A DNA stretch of 64,000 nt from Paenibacillus wynnii (GTDB lineage Bacteria > Bacillota > Bacilli > Paenibacillales > Paenibacillaceae), in NCBI RefSeq assembly GCF_000757885.1, contig NZ_JQCR01000003.1, forward strand, positions 682,001-746,000, given 5' to 3'. A program made the position numbers and the translations under genes. Below are positions 34,016 to 43,096 of the stretch, piece by piece. The first letter of the stretch is position 1, and each line of letters begins with the position of its first letter. The notes under the pieces are model-generated. The model was not told the DNA's origin. It did no database searches and saw only the letters and a list, made by a program, of their open reading frames with translations.

Positions 34016-34468
34016 GTGAGACGCTTTATTCTCTTCTTTTTAATTGTAGTGATGTTAAGTGCATGTAATGAAAAAACAAACTATCAAGAATTTATAGTAA
34101 TGGGCCCATCCATGGAACCGACATTTAAAGACGGTCAAATAATCAAGGTTGATGAAACCTATTACGATACAAATGAAATCAAACGAAATGATCTTATTTA
34201 TTTTTACAATAAACAAAATAACTTAAAGTATGTTAAGAGAATTTTGGGATTACCAAATGAAGAAATAAATATAATGAAAGACAGTATACTTATTGAAGGT
34301 GTTGAAATTCTTTTACCGGTGAAAATAATAGATAATCCTTATGTTGGTAAATATAAGACGGGCTTAAATGAGTATTTCGTTATTGGAGATAATTATAGTG
34401 ATAGTTTGGACAGTAGAATGGGTGGGCCTATTGAAAAAGAACAAATCATTGGTAAGGTGATCGAGTGA
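34016..34468 (+). CDS. Signal peptidase I-like protein with a lipoprotein signal
   Basis: This 150-residue S26 peptidase homologue has the catalytic Ser in GPSMEPTF (Ser32), Lys in KYVKRILGLP (Lys74) and the conserved GDNYSDSLDSR box. Instead of the usual transmembrane anchor, the N-terminus is a lipoprotein signal (RRFILFFLIVVMLSAC, Cys17). GTG at 34016 is nine bases after AGAAGGA; a longer form from 33989 keeps the same lipobox. The anchor type is unusual for the family. A canonical signal peptidase I is at 50746-51243. Confidence 0.8.
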   Translation: MRRFILFFLIVVMLSACNEKTNYQEFIVMGPSMEPTFKDGQIIKVDETYYDTNEIKRNDLIYFYNKQNNLKYVKRILGLPNEEINIMKDSILIEGVEILLPVKIIDNPYVGKYKTGLNEYFVIGDNYSDSLDSRMGGPIEKEQIIGKVIE

Positions 34469-34497
34469 TGTTCACTACTCTCGATAGGAGATTAAAG

Positions 34498-34788
34498 ATG
34501 CAACAGTGTCTTAATTGCGATAAGAAATTTAAGTATAAGCAGATCATGCGGTCCAGTATGTATGGTTATAAACCTATTGTTTGCTCTCACTGCGGTGAAA
34601 CTCATGCTGTTACTTTGGACTCGAGAATTCGAATTGCTATAGTAATAGTAGCTTTTCCAATGGTAGCCACACAATTTATATGGGGGAATTTTAAATATGA
34701 AAGGGTGCTTTTTTATATTCTAACGATAATTCCGCTGGTTTTTATGGTGCCATTCTTGATGAAATATAGAAAAAAAGAACAGGGTTAA
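34498..34788 (+). CDS. Small zinc-ribbon membrane protein (CxxC-20-CxxC type)
   Basis: The 96-residue product has QCLNCDKKF and VCSHCGETH, two CxxC knuckles about 20-25 residues apart, followed by two transmembrane helices. This matches the TIGR04104-type small proteins common in Bacillales. ATG at 34498 is seven bases after ATAGGAG. Function unknown. Confidence 0.7.
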   Translation: MQQCLNCDKKFKYKQIMRSSMYGYKPIVCSHCGETHAVTLDSRIRIAIVIVAFPMVATQFIWGNFKYERVLFYILTIIPLVFMVPFLMKYRKKEQG

Positions 34789-34821
34789 CTATTGTGCTTA
34801 TTCAGATAGGAGTGACAGAAC

Positions 34822-35574
34822 ATCAAATACTTTATTATTACCGGCACTTCTCGTGGTCTTGGGGAGGCTATATCAAGAAAACTATTGAGTAAAGGTAATC
34901 AATTGTATTGTATTTCAAGAAATGAAAATGCCGGTTTAATAGAAGCTTCACGAGAAAGTGGCACTAATCTTGAATACATTAACTTTGATTTGTTAGATGT
35001 TAGTAATATTGAAGAGATGATGAAAAAGATCTTTCAAAAGATAGATAACGATGTTGTTGAATCGATTATTTTGATTAATAACGCGGGAACGGTAACTCCA
35101 ATTAAACCCATTGAGTACTGCAGCAGTAAAGAGATAGCAGAGAATGTCCAACTGAATTTAATAGCACCAATGATCTTAACATCATGTTTTATTTCCTTAA
35201 CTTCACCAATGAATACGGATAAACGAATTATCAATATATCATCAGGTGCTGGAAAGAAGCCGTATTTTGGATGGAGTAATTACTGTAGCGCCAAAGCAGG
35301 GTTGGATTTATTTACAAGATGTGTAGGCCTTGAACAAGAAGAAAAATCCAGTCCTGTTAAGGTTATTTCATTTGCACCAGGGATAATAGATACTGAAATG
35401 CAAGAAGAGATACGGGCAACAAAGATAGAAGATTTTAAGGACTTAGAACGATTTGTTACGTTTAAAGAAGAAGGAAAGCTATTATCGCCTGATCAAGTAG
35501 CAGAATGTGTACTGCTATTGTTAGAGCAAAAGTATGCTGGAGGAGAGCTGCTGGATATTAAAGAACTTCTATAA
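34822..35574 (+). CDS. Short-chain dehydrogenase (YueD-like), apparent AUC start codon
   Basis: The 250-residue SDR has the NAD(P) motif TGTSRGLG, NNAG in INNAGTV, and the catalytic set Ser (ISSGAGKK), Tyr and Lys (YCSAK). Homology to B. subtilis YueD (benzil reductase) is suggested by the N-terminus KYFIITGTSRGLGEAI. The expected ATG reads ATC (34822), nine bases after ATAGGAG, with a TGA two codons earlier. The next usable in-frame start (34885) would delete the cofactor motif. So either AUC is used or the start codon is mutated. Confidence 0.75.
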   Translation: MKYFIITGTSRGLGEAISRKLLSKGNQLYCISRNENAGLIEASRESGTNLEYINFDLLDVSNIEEMMKKIFQKIDNDVVESIILINNAGTVTPIKPIEYCSSKEIAENVQLNLIAPMILTSCFISLTSPMNTDKRIINISSGAGKKPYFGWSNYCSAKAGLDLFTRCVGLEQEEKSSPVKVISFAPGIIDTEMQEEIRATKIEDFKDLERFVTFKEEGKLLSPDQVAECVLLLLEQKYAGGELLDIKELL

Positions 35575-35635
35575 TGCCCATTATTCACATAACAACGTAA
35601 AATACATTAATTAATTCAAAGATTGGAGTTGGGAT

Positions 35636-36070
35636 ATGGAATCTAAAATTGAAAAAGCTGTAGACGCTTTTATCGAAGGGTTTAATTGTGCTCAGGCTAT
35701 TTTCTCTACATACGGAACTGAATTGGGGATCGACAGGGATACTGCTTTGAAAATCTCAAGCGGTTTTGGCGGAGGCATAGCAAGAATGCAGGAGACTTGT
35801 GGTGCTTTAACGGGAGCATACATGGTTGTCGGGTTGAAGTATGGAAAAACTCTGGCAGATGACAAAGTGTCTCATGAAAAAACCTATAAAATAATAAATG
35901 AGATAACTAGCGGATTCAAAGAATGGAATAAAACAACTTTATGTAAAGAATTATTAGGACATGATCTTAATACTGATGAAGGTAGACTATTCATACAAGA
36001 GAACGGATTGTTTAATACGGTATGTATAAAATGCATAAGGGATGCAGCGAGATTAGTTGAGGAATTTTGA
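35636..36070 (+). CDS. C-GCAxxG-C-C family protein
   Basis: A 144-residue protein with FNCAQAIF, GFGGGIARMQETCGALTGA and closing ICIKCIRDAA-type cysteines. This is the C_GCAxxG_C_C family (four conserved Cys), of unproven, possibly redox or metal-related function. TTGGAG lies upstream of the ATG. Confidence 0.82.
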   Translation: MESKIEKAVDAFIEGFNCAQAIFSTYGTELGIDRDTALKISSGFGGGIARMQETCGALTGAYMVVGLKYGKTLADDKVSHEKTYKIINEITSGFKEWNKTTLCKELLGHDLNTDEGRLFIQENGLFNTVCIKCIRDAARLVEEF

Positions 36071-36094
36071 TGAAACAGTAAAGGAGTCCACTCT

Positions 36095-36898
36095 ATGTGC
36101 ACAAGTTTTGTAGTTCATCTAGATAAAACGTATATTGGTATGAATTTTGATATCTCAAGCAGACCTATCAAAATCGTCTTGGTCGGTGAAAACCAACTTC
36201 AAGTTCAGCAGAAGGAGAATGGACAATTTTATCCTGCTTTTGGAATGAATGCTAAAGGTACGTTTATGAACTTACTAATGGTTGAACCCAATGAAGAAGG
36301 GAAGTATAGACGCGGAAAGAATTGCATTCATATGATGAAGCTGTTTGATGACGTCCTATCTGAACGTATTGCGTTGCCTCAGTTAAATGAGTATTTAGAA
36401 AACAATACAATTGTGAATGTACCCAATCAGAGTGTCCATAGTTTAATTGCGGGGAAACGGGAGTCTTATATTGTTGAACCTGGACGACAGAAATTAGATT
36501 TAGATTCAGTAAATCAAGATTTCATGGTGCTCACTAATTTCCCAGTAACAGATGAGAGTAGAGCTGAATATAAGGACGCAAGCGGTCCGGGAAATGATAG
36601 ATATATTAAGGTGCATGAAATGATAACAAATCATATTGGACCATTTAATATTGAAGCTGGATTTAAGTGGCTAATGGAGACAGTTCAGCATGATGGGGAT
36701 TATCCTACCCAGTTTTCAATGATCTTTATTCCGGAAGAAAGAAAGGTTTATTTTACTCTCAATGCTGATTTTGAGAAGGTTTTTGAGTTTTTTTTTAACA
36801 CTAAGGAAATTCAGAGCCTCAAGGGTTTTACTAACCATACTACATGGACTCTTTCGAACAAAGGTATATTACTTTCCGAGCTTGTTAAAACACTATAA
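36095..36898 (+). CDS. Ntn-hydrolase, linear amide (choloylglycine/penicillin V acylase-like)
   Basis: The 267-residue protein begins MCTSFV, where Cys2 would become the N-terminal nucleophile after Met removal, as in the choloylglycine hydrolase/PVA family. YIGMNFD shortly after, MNAKGTFMNL and VLTNFPV match family positions. Substrate may be an acyl-homoserine lactone, penicillin V, a bile acid or another amide. It is preceded by AAAGGAG. Confidence 0.78.
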   Translation: MCTSFVVHLDKTYIGMNFDISSRPIKIVLVGENQLQVQQKENGQFYPAFGMNAKGTFMNLLMVEPNEEGKYRRGKNCIHMMKLFDDVLSERIALPQLNEYLENNTIVNVPNQSVHSLIAGKRESYIVEPGRQKLDLDSVNQDFMVLTNFPVTDESRAEYKDASGPGNDRYIKVHEMITNHIGPFNIEAGFKWLMETVQHDGDYPTQFSMIFIPEERKVYFTLNADFEKVFEFFFNTKEIQSLKGFTNHTTWTLSNKGILLSELVKTL

Positions 36899-37162
36899 GT
36901 GAAAAGAGTGAAAGACGAAATGAAATTGAGAATTCCAATATTTATACTTACTTTGGTAATTGCTTCTGGAGTTGTAGAGCGTTATCCAATATCAACTACT
37001 ATTGAATCCATATGGTTATCAATAAGTTTCTTTCTTATTATTGGAATAATAATCACCATTGCAGAGAAAACAGGTTTAAATGATAAAAAAGTAAATGTTT
37101 TCATAGGTTTATTCATTGTTCTTTTAGGGGTTATATTCGATCTTAACATTTTGAATGTATGA
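36899..37162 (+). CDS. Small three-helix membrane protein
   Basis: An 87-residue protein (or 80 residues if it starts at the ATG at 36920) with three hydrophobic segments. The GTG at 36899 follows the previous stop without a gap. Neither start has a strong ribosome site. Function unknown. Confidence 0.5.
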   Translation: MKRVKDEMKLRIPIFILTLVIASGVVERYPISTTIESIWLSISFFLIIGIIITIAEKTGLNDKKVNVFIGLFIVLLGVIFDLNILNV

Positions 37163-37170
37163 GGATATAT

Positions 37171-37379
37171 TTGGGAATCAAATACGTTGAGGATTTTTCA
37201 AACCGAAGCTTAGTTATGCATATGCTAATTTAAAGCCAATAATAGTTGTAGCTAAAGAAGGAGCGGATATCTCAGCGACAATAAAAGGGATTTCAGCACA
37301 GATCATTACATACAAGACAATGGAAGATTTAGAAGAACGATTAGTCGAAAAAACTCTGGAAGAGAGTGCTGCAAATTGA
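37171..37379 (+). pseudogene. Small protein gene with a single frameshift
   Basis: TTG at 37171 after TGAGGA opens GIKYVEDFS, then the coding potential moves one frame at about 37195-37201 to KPKLSYAYANLKPIIVVAKEG and runs to TGA 37377. One added base after the T-run would give a continuous ~69-residue protein. Family not known. Its stop overlaps the next start. Confidence 0.6.
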
Positions 37380-37540
37380 AGAAATGGCCTATTTATATTT
37401 TTCCCATACTAATTCTAGGAAAGTTAGTAGACATTTTCGTATATAAAGAATTTTCGATATGGAATATTTCGTACATATTTTTAATACCATTAGCTTTTGC
37501 CTTGTGGGTGTATTCATATAAAAGAAAAAAAGATAAGTAA
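37376..37540 (+). CDS. Small hydrophobic protein
   Basis: The 54-residue frame (TTG start, GGAAGAGAG upstream) begins KKWPIYIFPILILGKLVD and has two short hydrophobic segments with a basic tail KRKKDK. It overlaps the preceding stop by four bases. A small membrane protein is likely. Confidence 0.5.
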   Translation: MKKWPIYIFPILILGKLVDIFVYKEFSIWNISYIFLIPLAFALWVYSYKRKKDK

Positions 37541-37563
37541 ATAAAATCGAAAGAAGTGAGAGG

Positions 37564-38010
37564 ATGGATAAATTAGTTGCTGTATTAGATGAACAGAACA
37601 TTGAATATGAAATCATCAAACACTCGAAACAGCTAAACACTGCCCAGGAGGGAGCAGAATATTTTGGTATAGAGATTGGACAAACAGCCCCAACACTCAT
37701 CTTGAAAACAGAAAAAGGCTATTGTTGCTTGATTATTTCAGGAGATTATGGAAGGGTGGATTTTGATTCACTAAGAAAAATATTATCAGTTGAACAAGTT
37801 AAGCTAGCCTCTCCAAAAGAGGTTGAACAAGTTACCGGTAGTATGATTGGAAGTGTATCTTTAATTAATAGGGACATTCCAACAATTATAGACAGTCAAG
37901 TGAATCGATTTCAATATGTATATGGAGGAACAGGGGTGCCGCAAACTACTTTAAAGATTAGACCGAGTGATCTAGAGAAGATGAATGAAATTGTGGGATA
38001 CATAAGATGA
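37564..38010 (+). CDS. YbaK/EbsC-type aminoacyl-tRNA deacylase domain protein
   Basis: This 148-residue protein matches the YbaK/EbsC/ProX editing domain: TAQEGAEYFGIEIGQ, PTLILKTEKGYCCLIISGD, and GTGVPQTTLKIRPSDL near the end. Family members hydrolyse mischarged tRNA (Cys- or Ala-tRNAPro and others). Specificity is not predictable. It overlaps the next gene by four bases. Confidence 0.83.
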   Translation: MDKLVAVLDEQNIEYEIIKHSKQLNTAQEGAEYFGIEIGQTAPTLILKTEKGYCCLIISGDYGRVDFDSLRKILSVEQVKLASPKEVEQVTGSMIGSVSLINRDIPTIIDSQVNRFQYVYGGTGVPQTTLKIRPSDLEKMNEIVGYIR

Positions 38011-39017
38011 TGGTAAACATACAATACAATTTGCAGTTTGAAAAGATATGTTCTATTTTGCAACTTGGTGAGATAACTCGTGTGCCTTTAGAGGTGGCAG
38101 GTGGGTTTTTACACAGAATGTATGCTATTGAAACCACATTAGGGAAATATGCTATTAAAGCATTGAACCCTCAAATAATGCTAAGACCTGTGGCTATGCA
38201 GAACTACATCCATTCAGAACAAATTGCCACTATTTCAGCTAATCATATTCCTGCTCTTCCTGCTAAGAAATTTAGAGGCACCTCTTTACAAGAAATAGAC
38301 AACCAGTACTACCTTGTATTTGACTGGGTAGAGGGTAAAAGCCTGAGATGTAATGAAATTAAAGAAGTGCATTGTGAACAAATCGGTGCTGTTTTAGCGG
38401 ATATACATATGACGGATTTTTCAGAGTTAGGGATAATTAATGACAGACCAGAACATGTAGAATTAACGGACTGGTGTTACTATTTGCAGAAGGGTCAAGA
38501 GAATAATCTGGAATGGAGTTACCTGCTGCTTGAATACATAGGTAAGTTAAATGAATGGAATGCCCTTTCGAATAAATCAGCAAAACTACTTGTAAAAGAT
38601 ATGGTCATAAGTCACAGAGATTTAGATTCTAAAAATGTGATGTGGCACCAAGACAATCCCATCCTTATTGATTGGGAGTCAGCTGGCTATATCAATCCAA
38701 TGCAAGACTTGGTTGAAACAGCAATTTATTGGTCCCAAAATGAAGCGGGTAGCGTTGATAAAGAAAGGTTTTTTGTTTTTATAGGTGGATATAAGAAGAA
38801 GTACGGAACTCTAGAAGCTGATTGGAAAATAGTATTAGCCAATGGTTTTTCAGGTAAATTAGGCTGGCTGGAATATAGTTTAAAAAGGTCCTTATGGATT
38901 GAATGTACAGACGAAGATGAACAGAAGATGGGAATTGCCCAGGTAACAGGGACGATAAACGATATTAGACGTTACGCAGATATGATAAATGAATTAGAGG
39001 AATGGTTATTAGAGTGA
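38007..39017 (+). CDS. Aminoglycoside/choline-kinase-like phosphotransferase (APH fold)
   Basis: The 336-residue protein has the protein-kinase-like catalytic loop ISHRDLDSKNVMW (Asp and Asn of HxDxxxxN) and the metal-binding ILIDWESAGY (about residues 202-230). APH-family members phosphorylate aminoglycosides, choline, homoserine or macrolides; the substrate is unknown here, and resistance should not be assumed. ATG at 38007 overlaps the preceding stop. Confidence 0.83.
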   Translation: MMVNIQYNLQFEKICSILQLGEITRVPLEVAGGFLHRMYAIETTLGKYAIKALNPQIMLRPVAMQNYIHSEQIATISANHIPALPAKKFRGTSLQEIDNQYYLVFDWVEGKSLRCNEIKEVHCEQIGAVLADIHMTDFSELGIINDRPEHVELTDWCYYLQKGQENNLEWSYLLLEYIGKLNEWNALSNKSAKLLVKDMVISHRDLDSKNVMWHQDNPILIDWESAGYINPMQDLVETAIYWSQNEAGSVDKERFFVFIGGYKKKYGTLEADWKIVLANGFSGKLGWLEYSLKRSLWIECTDEDEQKMGIAQVTGTINDIRRYADMINELEEWLLE

Positions 39018-39044
39018 CTACCAGTAAGATTGGAGTTTTATTTA

Positions 39045-39623
39045 ATGAAGATTGGTCTAGTCCGGCACTTTAAAGTAAAGAAAGAGTATCCTTTTTTATT
39101 ATCCGCAAATGAGTTAAGTCAATGGTTCGCCGAATATGACGAAGCGGATATCGAGCTAGGAGATTTTAAATATGATGTTGTTAGATGGGATAGATGTTTT
39201 ACAAGTGATTTACCTAGAGCAGCTAATACTGCAAGAGTTATATTTAGGGGACCAATTACTGAGAAAAAAGAACTTAGGGAAATTCCAATTCCATTAATAA
39301 AGGGAAATATCAAGCTGCCCTTTATTTTGTGGGCTCTTATTATTAGGACACTACCTATTTTTAATCGCAGAATTGTAGTAGAGAGTAGGAAAGATGTTCA
39401 AAAGAGGGTTGAGACTATACTTGATGAAATATTATTGAAAGACAAAAATACATTGATTGTAAGCCACGGTTTGTTAATGTTAGCTATACGTAAATGTCTC
39501 ATAAAAAAGGGATTTAAAGGTCCAAGGCTTGGAAATATAGCTAATGGGAAACTATATACTTTTGAGCCAGGTAAAATCATAGAAGAAGAAGATGACAGTA
39601 ATGAAGAACAAAGGAGGTGTTAA
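39045..39623 (+). CDS. Histidine phosphatase family protein, RHF variant
   Basis: This 192-residue protein has LVRHFKV at the N-terminus where most relatives have RHG, then CFTSDLPRAANTA and a second His in LIVSHGLLM. The nucleophile His is retained. ATG at 39045 lies nine bases after TTGGAG. The hydrophobic patch in the middle (LPFILWALIIRTLP) is unusual and may indicate membrane association. Confidence 0.78.
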   Translation: MKIGLVRHFKVKKEYPFLLSANELSQWFAEYDEADIELGDFKYDVVRWDRCFTSDLPRAANTARVIFRGPITEKKELREIPIPLIKGNIKLPFILWALIIRTLPIFNRRIVVESRKDVQKRVETILDEILLKDKNTLIVSHGLLMLAIRKCLIKKGFKGPRLGNIANGKLYTFEPGKIIEEEDDSNEEQRRC

Positions 39624-39626
39624 TAA

Positions 39627-40549
39627 GTGCTTACCAATACTGAAATATTAAAACACTGAGTGTAGTTGAGGGTTTCGGTTTAACAAAAGTGGGAGGGACT
39701 AATAAAGTCAATCTCAACACAATTTTTAATGCATGTTCAATAAGTAAATTTGCTACAGCAATGTTAGTGTTGGAATTGGTTAGTAGAGGCACCCTCGAAT
39801 TAGATCAAGATGTTAATGATAGACTCATCTCATGGAAAGTTCCTGAGAACATACATACACAAAGTGAAAAAGTAACTTTACGAAACTTACTTAGTCATCA
39901 CTCTGGATTTATTGATCCTGAGGGCAGCTTTGGTGAATATAATTCTACGGATGGTATCCCAACGATGGTTGATATTCTAATGGGCAAAACCTCTTATTCC
40001 CCAGAACCTTTAAAAGTAATGAACGAACTTGGAAGTGTTTTTCAATATTCCGACTCCGGTTATTGTGTTATTCAGCAACTTATTGAGGATGCTTCTGGAA
40101 AACCTTTTAAAGCACTTATGAAAGAGATGATATTCGAACCCTTATTTATGAAAAATAGCACACTTGAACATACAATTCCAGACCGGAATCGTTCAAGTTT
40201 TGCTTGTGGTCATAATAAAGAAGGTATTTTAGTCGAAGCGAAGTATCCTATTTATCCCTATCCGGCAGCAGCTGGACTATGGTCTACCCCTACTGATTTA
40301 GCATATCTGGCAATTGAAATGATTCATTCTTTGAATGGTTGTGGAAGACTCGGTATATCTAAGACATTAATTAACGAAATGATAACTCCGCAATACAGTT
40401 CACCGTGGGCGGGTTTAGGTGTCTTTCTTGACCATTTAGATAGAAATCTTGAGGTTACCTCGTTAGGTTGGGGAATTGGATATCAAAGTATGTTGATTGT
40501 ACATCAGAGTAAGGGACTTATTGGTGAATTAATAAATTCACTAACCTAG
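39627..40549 (+). pseudogene. Serine beta-lactamase-family protein with deletions and frameshift
   Basis: A strong AGGAGGTG site and GTG at 39627 start LTNTEILKH, which ends at TGA. The main frame (SVVEGFGLTKVGG...) follows without a start. It keeps the SxxK nucleophile motif (CSISK), YSDSGY at the YxN position and GWGIGYQSMLIV near the end. By comparison with the family, a segment near the N-terminus and about 20 residues before HQSKGLIGELINSLT are missing. Penicillin-binding or esterase activity is unlikely. Confidence 0.7.
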
Positions 40550-40588
40550 GTTTAAGGAGCTGAAATCCAATAGAAGGAACGATGAATA

Positions 40589-41089
40589 ATGGAATTGAGG
40601 CAAATGTCTACGGCCTTTCTGTTCAATGGAAGTAAAGTATTAATGATGAAGAAAGAATCAAGTAAGATAACGGATACGATGTTTTGGTCGGGACTTGGAG
40701 GACATTTAGAGCCAGAGGAGTTGAATTTTCCGAAAAGAGCATGCATTAGAGAAATCTTTGAAGAATCCGGAATACTAGAGGAAGAGATAGAGGATCTAAA
40801 GTTAAAATACATATTAATACGAATAAAAGATGATGAAATAAGACAACAATTTGTATACTTTGGAGGGGTTAACAGTTCCGAATTTATAAACTCAGCTGAA
40901 GGCGAGCTGCATTGGATAGAACTTGAGGAAATTCTTGAATTGAAACTTTCTAAGATTGTAAATTTCATGGTGAACCACTATTTAGAAAATCCTAGTAAAA
41001 ACGAATTAACCATCGGAACCATTACATTAAATGATGAAGAAAATCCAGAAATACAATGGTCAGAACTGAAAGATCCGAAGATATTTTAG
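40589..41089 (+). CDS. Nudix hydrolase
   Basis: The 166-residue protein has a Nudix box GGHLEPEELNFPKRA followed by CIREIFEESG (about residues 34-58). The last ~40 residues resemble those of Nudix proteins with an extra tail. Substrate unknown. AAGGA lies about 11 bases upstream of the ATG. Confidence 0.82.
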   Translation: MELRQMSTAFLFNGSKVLMMKKESSKITDTMFWSGLGGHLEPEELNFPKRACIREIFEESGILEEEIEDLKLKYILIRIKDDEIRQQFVYFGGVNSSEFINSAEGELHWIELEEILELKLSKIVNFMVNHYLENPSKNELTIGTITLNDEENPEIQWSELKDPKIF

Positions 41090-41152
41090 CGATGGAAAAG
41101 AACGTGTTACTAAGTTTCAAGACATATCTGACTCTTTGATAGGGGGAGAAGT

Positions 41153-41644
41153 ATGGGACTACATGAATTTTATCAGCAATTATCTGACGAGGATACGGGC
41201 ATATACAGTGAGATTGCAGACTATGCCGCTCAACTTGGTTATAAACCCAAAAAGGCAAAAACCCAAGCACTTAATTTTGTTTTCAATAACAGTAAAACTA
41301 AAAAGCATATTATGAAGTTTTCAATCGAGAAGGGCAAGCCCGTTTTGAAAATGAAGTTTTATGCTTCTGCATCGTATTCCCATATTTTTCTTGAGAGCCT
41401 AAGGGCAGTTGTTGAAGAATTTAACTATAAATATACGGGTTGCTACAACTGTGGGAAATGTAAGGATAAACTTGAAGGTTATGTCTATACCTATGCGGAT
41501 GGTCGTTCGTATTTTAGATGCGGTGGAGAATTAATAAGTATACTTCCAATAACAGATAAGGATATGCCAGAAATAAAGAAACTTTTGATTACTCAGCACC
41601 AACATTATTTAAAAGATATTGAACCACATCCAAGAGAAACCTAA
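41153..41644 (+). CDS. Hypothetical protein with a Cys-rich metal-binding-like motif
   Basis: A 163-residue protein with CYNCGKCKDKL and later FRCGGEL near residues 98-125, which could bind a metal ion. The N-terminal half is helical and basic. It is reminiscent of unassigned Bacillales proteins. AGGGGGAG precedes the ATG. Confidence 0.6.
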   Translation: MGLHEFYQQLSDEDTGIYSEIADYAAQLGYKPKKAKTQALNFVFNNSKTKKHIMKFSIEKGKPVLKMKFYASASYSHIFLESLRAVVEEFNYKYTGCYNCGKCKDKLEGYVYTYADGRSYFRCGGELISILPITDKDMPEIKKLLITQHQHYLKDIEPHPRET

Positions 41645-41679
41645 ATGATGACGAAATTTAAACATTGGAGGATCAATAA

Positions 41680-42204
41680 ATGATAAACATGGAAAAAATA
41701 TATCTAATTACTGATATTCCCGGATATACACCACAAATCAGCCGTTTAATATCTATGATGAATTATGCAAGATATACAACATTAGAAGCCACTAAAGATT
41801 TAACTATTGACCAACTGGATTTCTTGTTGGATACTCAATGCAATTCGATTGGTGCATTATTATTACACTTTGCAGCAGTAGAATACGCTTATCAAATGCA
41901 GACATTTGAAGGAAGAGAATTATTAGAAGATGAATTGCTTGAATGGGGACCAGCTTTAAACTTAGGAGATGCAGGACGAGAAATCATTAAAGGAAATGAT
42001 TTGAATTATTACATAGATCGAATGAATAATGTAAGACTTAGAACTTTAGAATTATTCAAAGAAGTAAATGATGATTGGTTATATACAGAAGAGAAATTTT
42101 GGTATAACAAACCAGCAAATTATTATTTTATGTGGTATCACGTATTTGAAGATGAAATTAATCATAGAGGGCAAATCAGAATGATTAGAAAGAGATTGAG
42201 TTAG
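41680..42204 (+). CDS. DinB/DUF664 family protein
   Basis: This 174-residue four-helix-bundle protein has the three expected metal-ligand histidines: LLLHFAAVE (about residue 65) and FEDEINHRGQIRMI (His near 163), with YYFMWYHVF between. DinB-like proteins include thiol transferases (bacillithiol or mycothiol) and mostly have no assigned substrate. TTGGAGGA lies seven bases before the ATG. Confidence 0.83.
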   Translation: MINMEKIYLITDIPGYTPQISRLISMMNYARYTTLEATKDLTIDQLDFLLDTQCNSIGALLLHFAAVEYAYQMQTFEGRELLEDELLEWGPALNLGDAGREIIKGNDLNYYIDRMNNVRLRTLELFKEVNDDWLYTEEKFWYNKPANYYFMWYHVFEDEINHRGQIRMIRKRLS

Positions 42205-42271
42205 TATGTTTATTCAAGGCTACTCAGATTGAACTACATACATCAAATTTCAAAGAGAGGTGAGGTTCATC

Positions 42272-42793
42272 TTGTACTTTGAGACGGAAAGATTAATTAT
42301 TAGAGAATTTGTTACTGAAGATATTAAGAGTGTTCATGTGTATACTTCTGATCCTTTAGTGGTAGAACACATGATTTGGGGACCGAGTTCAGAAGAAGAA
42401 ACTAGAGACTTTATTAACTTAACGATGGAAATGCAAAAACAGGAGCCCCGTCAAGGCTTTGAATTTGCAGTGGTTCTGAAAGCCACTAATCAATTAATAG
42501 GTGGTTGTGGGATTCACGTGAGCGGAGTAGGCCAGGGAGAACTGGGTTATTGTTATAATCGGCTCTATTGGGGACAAGGATTTGCTACTGAAGCTGCTCG
42601 TGTTCTGCTTGAATTTGGTTTTCAGAACCTTGGTCTTCACAGAATATATGCTACCTGTCGCCCGAATAATATTGGATCTGCTAAAGTTATGCAAAAGATT
42701 GGTATGGAGTATGAGGGACATTTCAGGGAACATATGTGGCATAAGGGGAAATGGAATGACTCCTACCAGTATTCGATAATTAGAGCCGGGTAA
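42272..42793 (+). CDS. GNAT family N-acetyltransferase (RimJ/RimL type)
   Basis: The 173-residue acetyltransferase starts YFETERLIIREF and contains LGYCYNRLYWGQGFATEAAR, NLGLHRIYATCRPNNIGS and VMQKIGMEYEG, the RimJ/RimL-like pattern. A TTG start at 42272 lies after GAGGTGAGG. Ribosomal or other amine acceptor unknown. Confidence 0.88.
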   Translation: MYFETERLIIREFVTEDIKSVHVYTSDPLVVEHMIWGPSSEEETRDFINLTMEMQKQEPRQGFEFAVVLKATNQLIGGCGIHVSGVGQGELGYCYNRLYWGQGFATEAARVLLEFGFQNLGLHRIYATCRPNNIGSAKVMQKIGMEYEGHFREHMWHKGKWNDSYQYSIIRAG

Positions 42794-42910
42794 AACCGCT
42801 AAGTCAAAGAATTGTTACACAATATTATATATCCTAATTATGGAATTTGTTGTAGAATGGTGGAGGATTCTAATCAGCCCTAAGGCATAGGGCACAAACA
42901 GGGTGAGTAT

Positions 42911-43078
42911 ATGAAAAAGACCTTCATGGTACTGATTGTTCTTGTTGTATTTGTTGGAACTTCATCTTCTGCTATGGCTCATTCAGGACGAACGGATAAA
43001 AAAGGTGGGCATAATTGCTCCGCAAAATCCAAACAAAAAGGGCTTTGCTCAGGTTATCACTATCATAATAAGAAATAA
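42911..43078 (+). CDS. Small secreted YHYH-motif protein
   Basis: The 55-residue product has a Sec signal peptide (MKKTFMVLIVLVVFVGTSSS, cleavage near AMAHS) and a mature peptide HSGRTDKKGGHNCSAKS... ending GYHYHNKK. HSGRTDxxGGH plus YHYH is a known extracytoplasmic motif (YHYH domain), likely metal-binding. A terminator follows. GGGTGAG precedes the ATG. Confidence 0.7.
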   Translation: MKKTFMVLIVLVVFVGTSSSAMAHSGRTDKKGGHNCSAKSKQKGLCSGYHYHNKK

Positions 43079-43096
43079 AACACCAATTCAACTTAT

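Noticed and set aside
38007..39017. Aminoglycoside resistance gene
   Set aside because: The APH fold is clear, but the family includes many non-resistance kinases and no subfamily-specific motif was seen, so resistance is not claimed.
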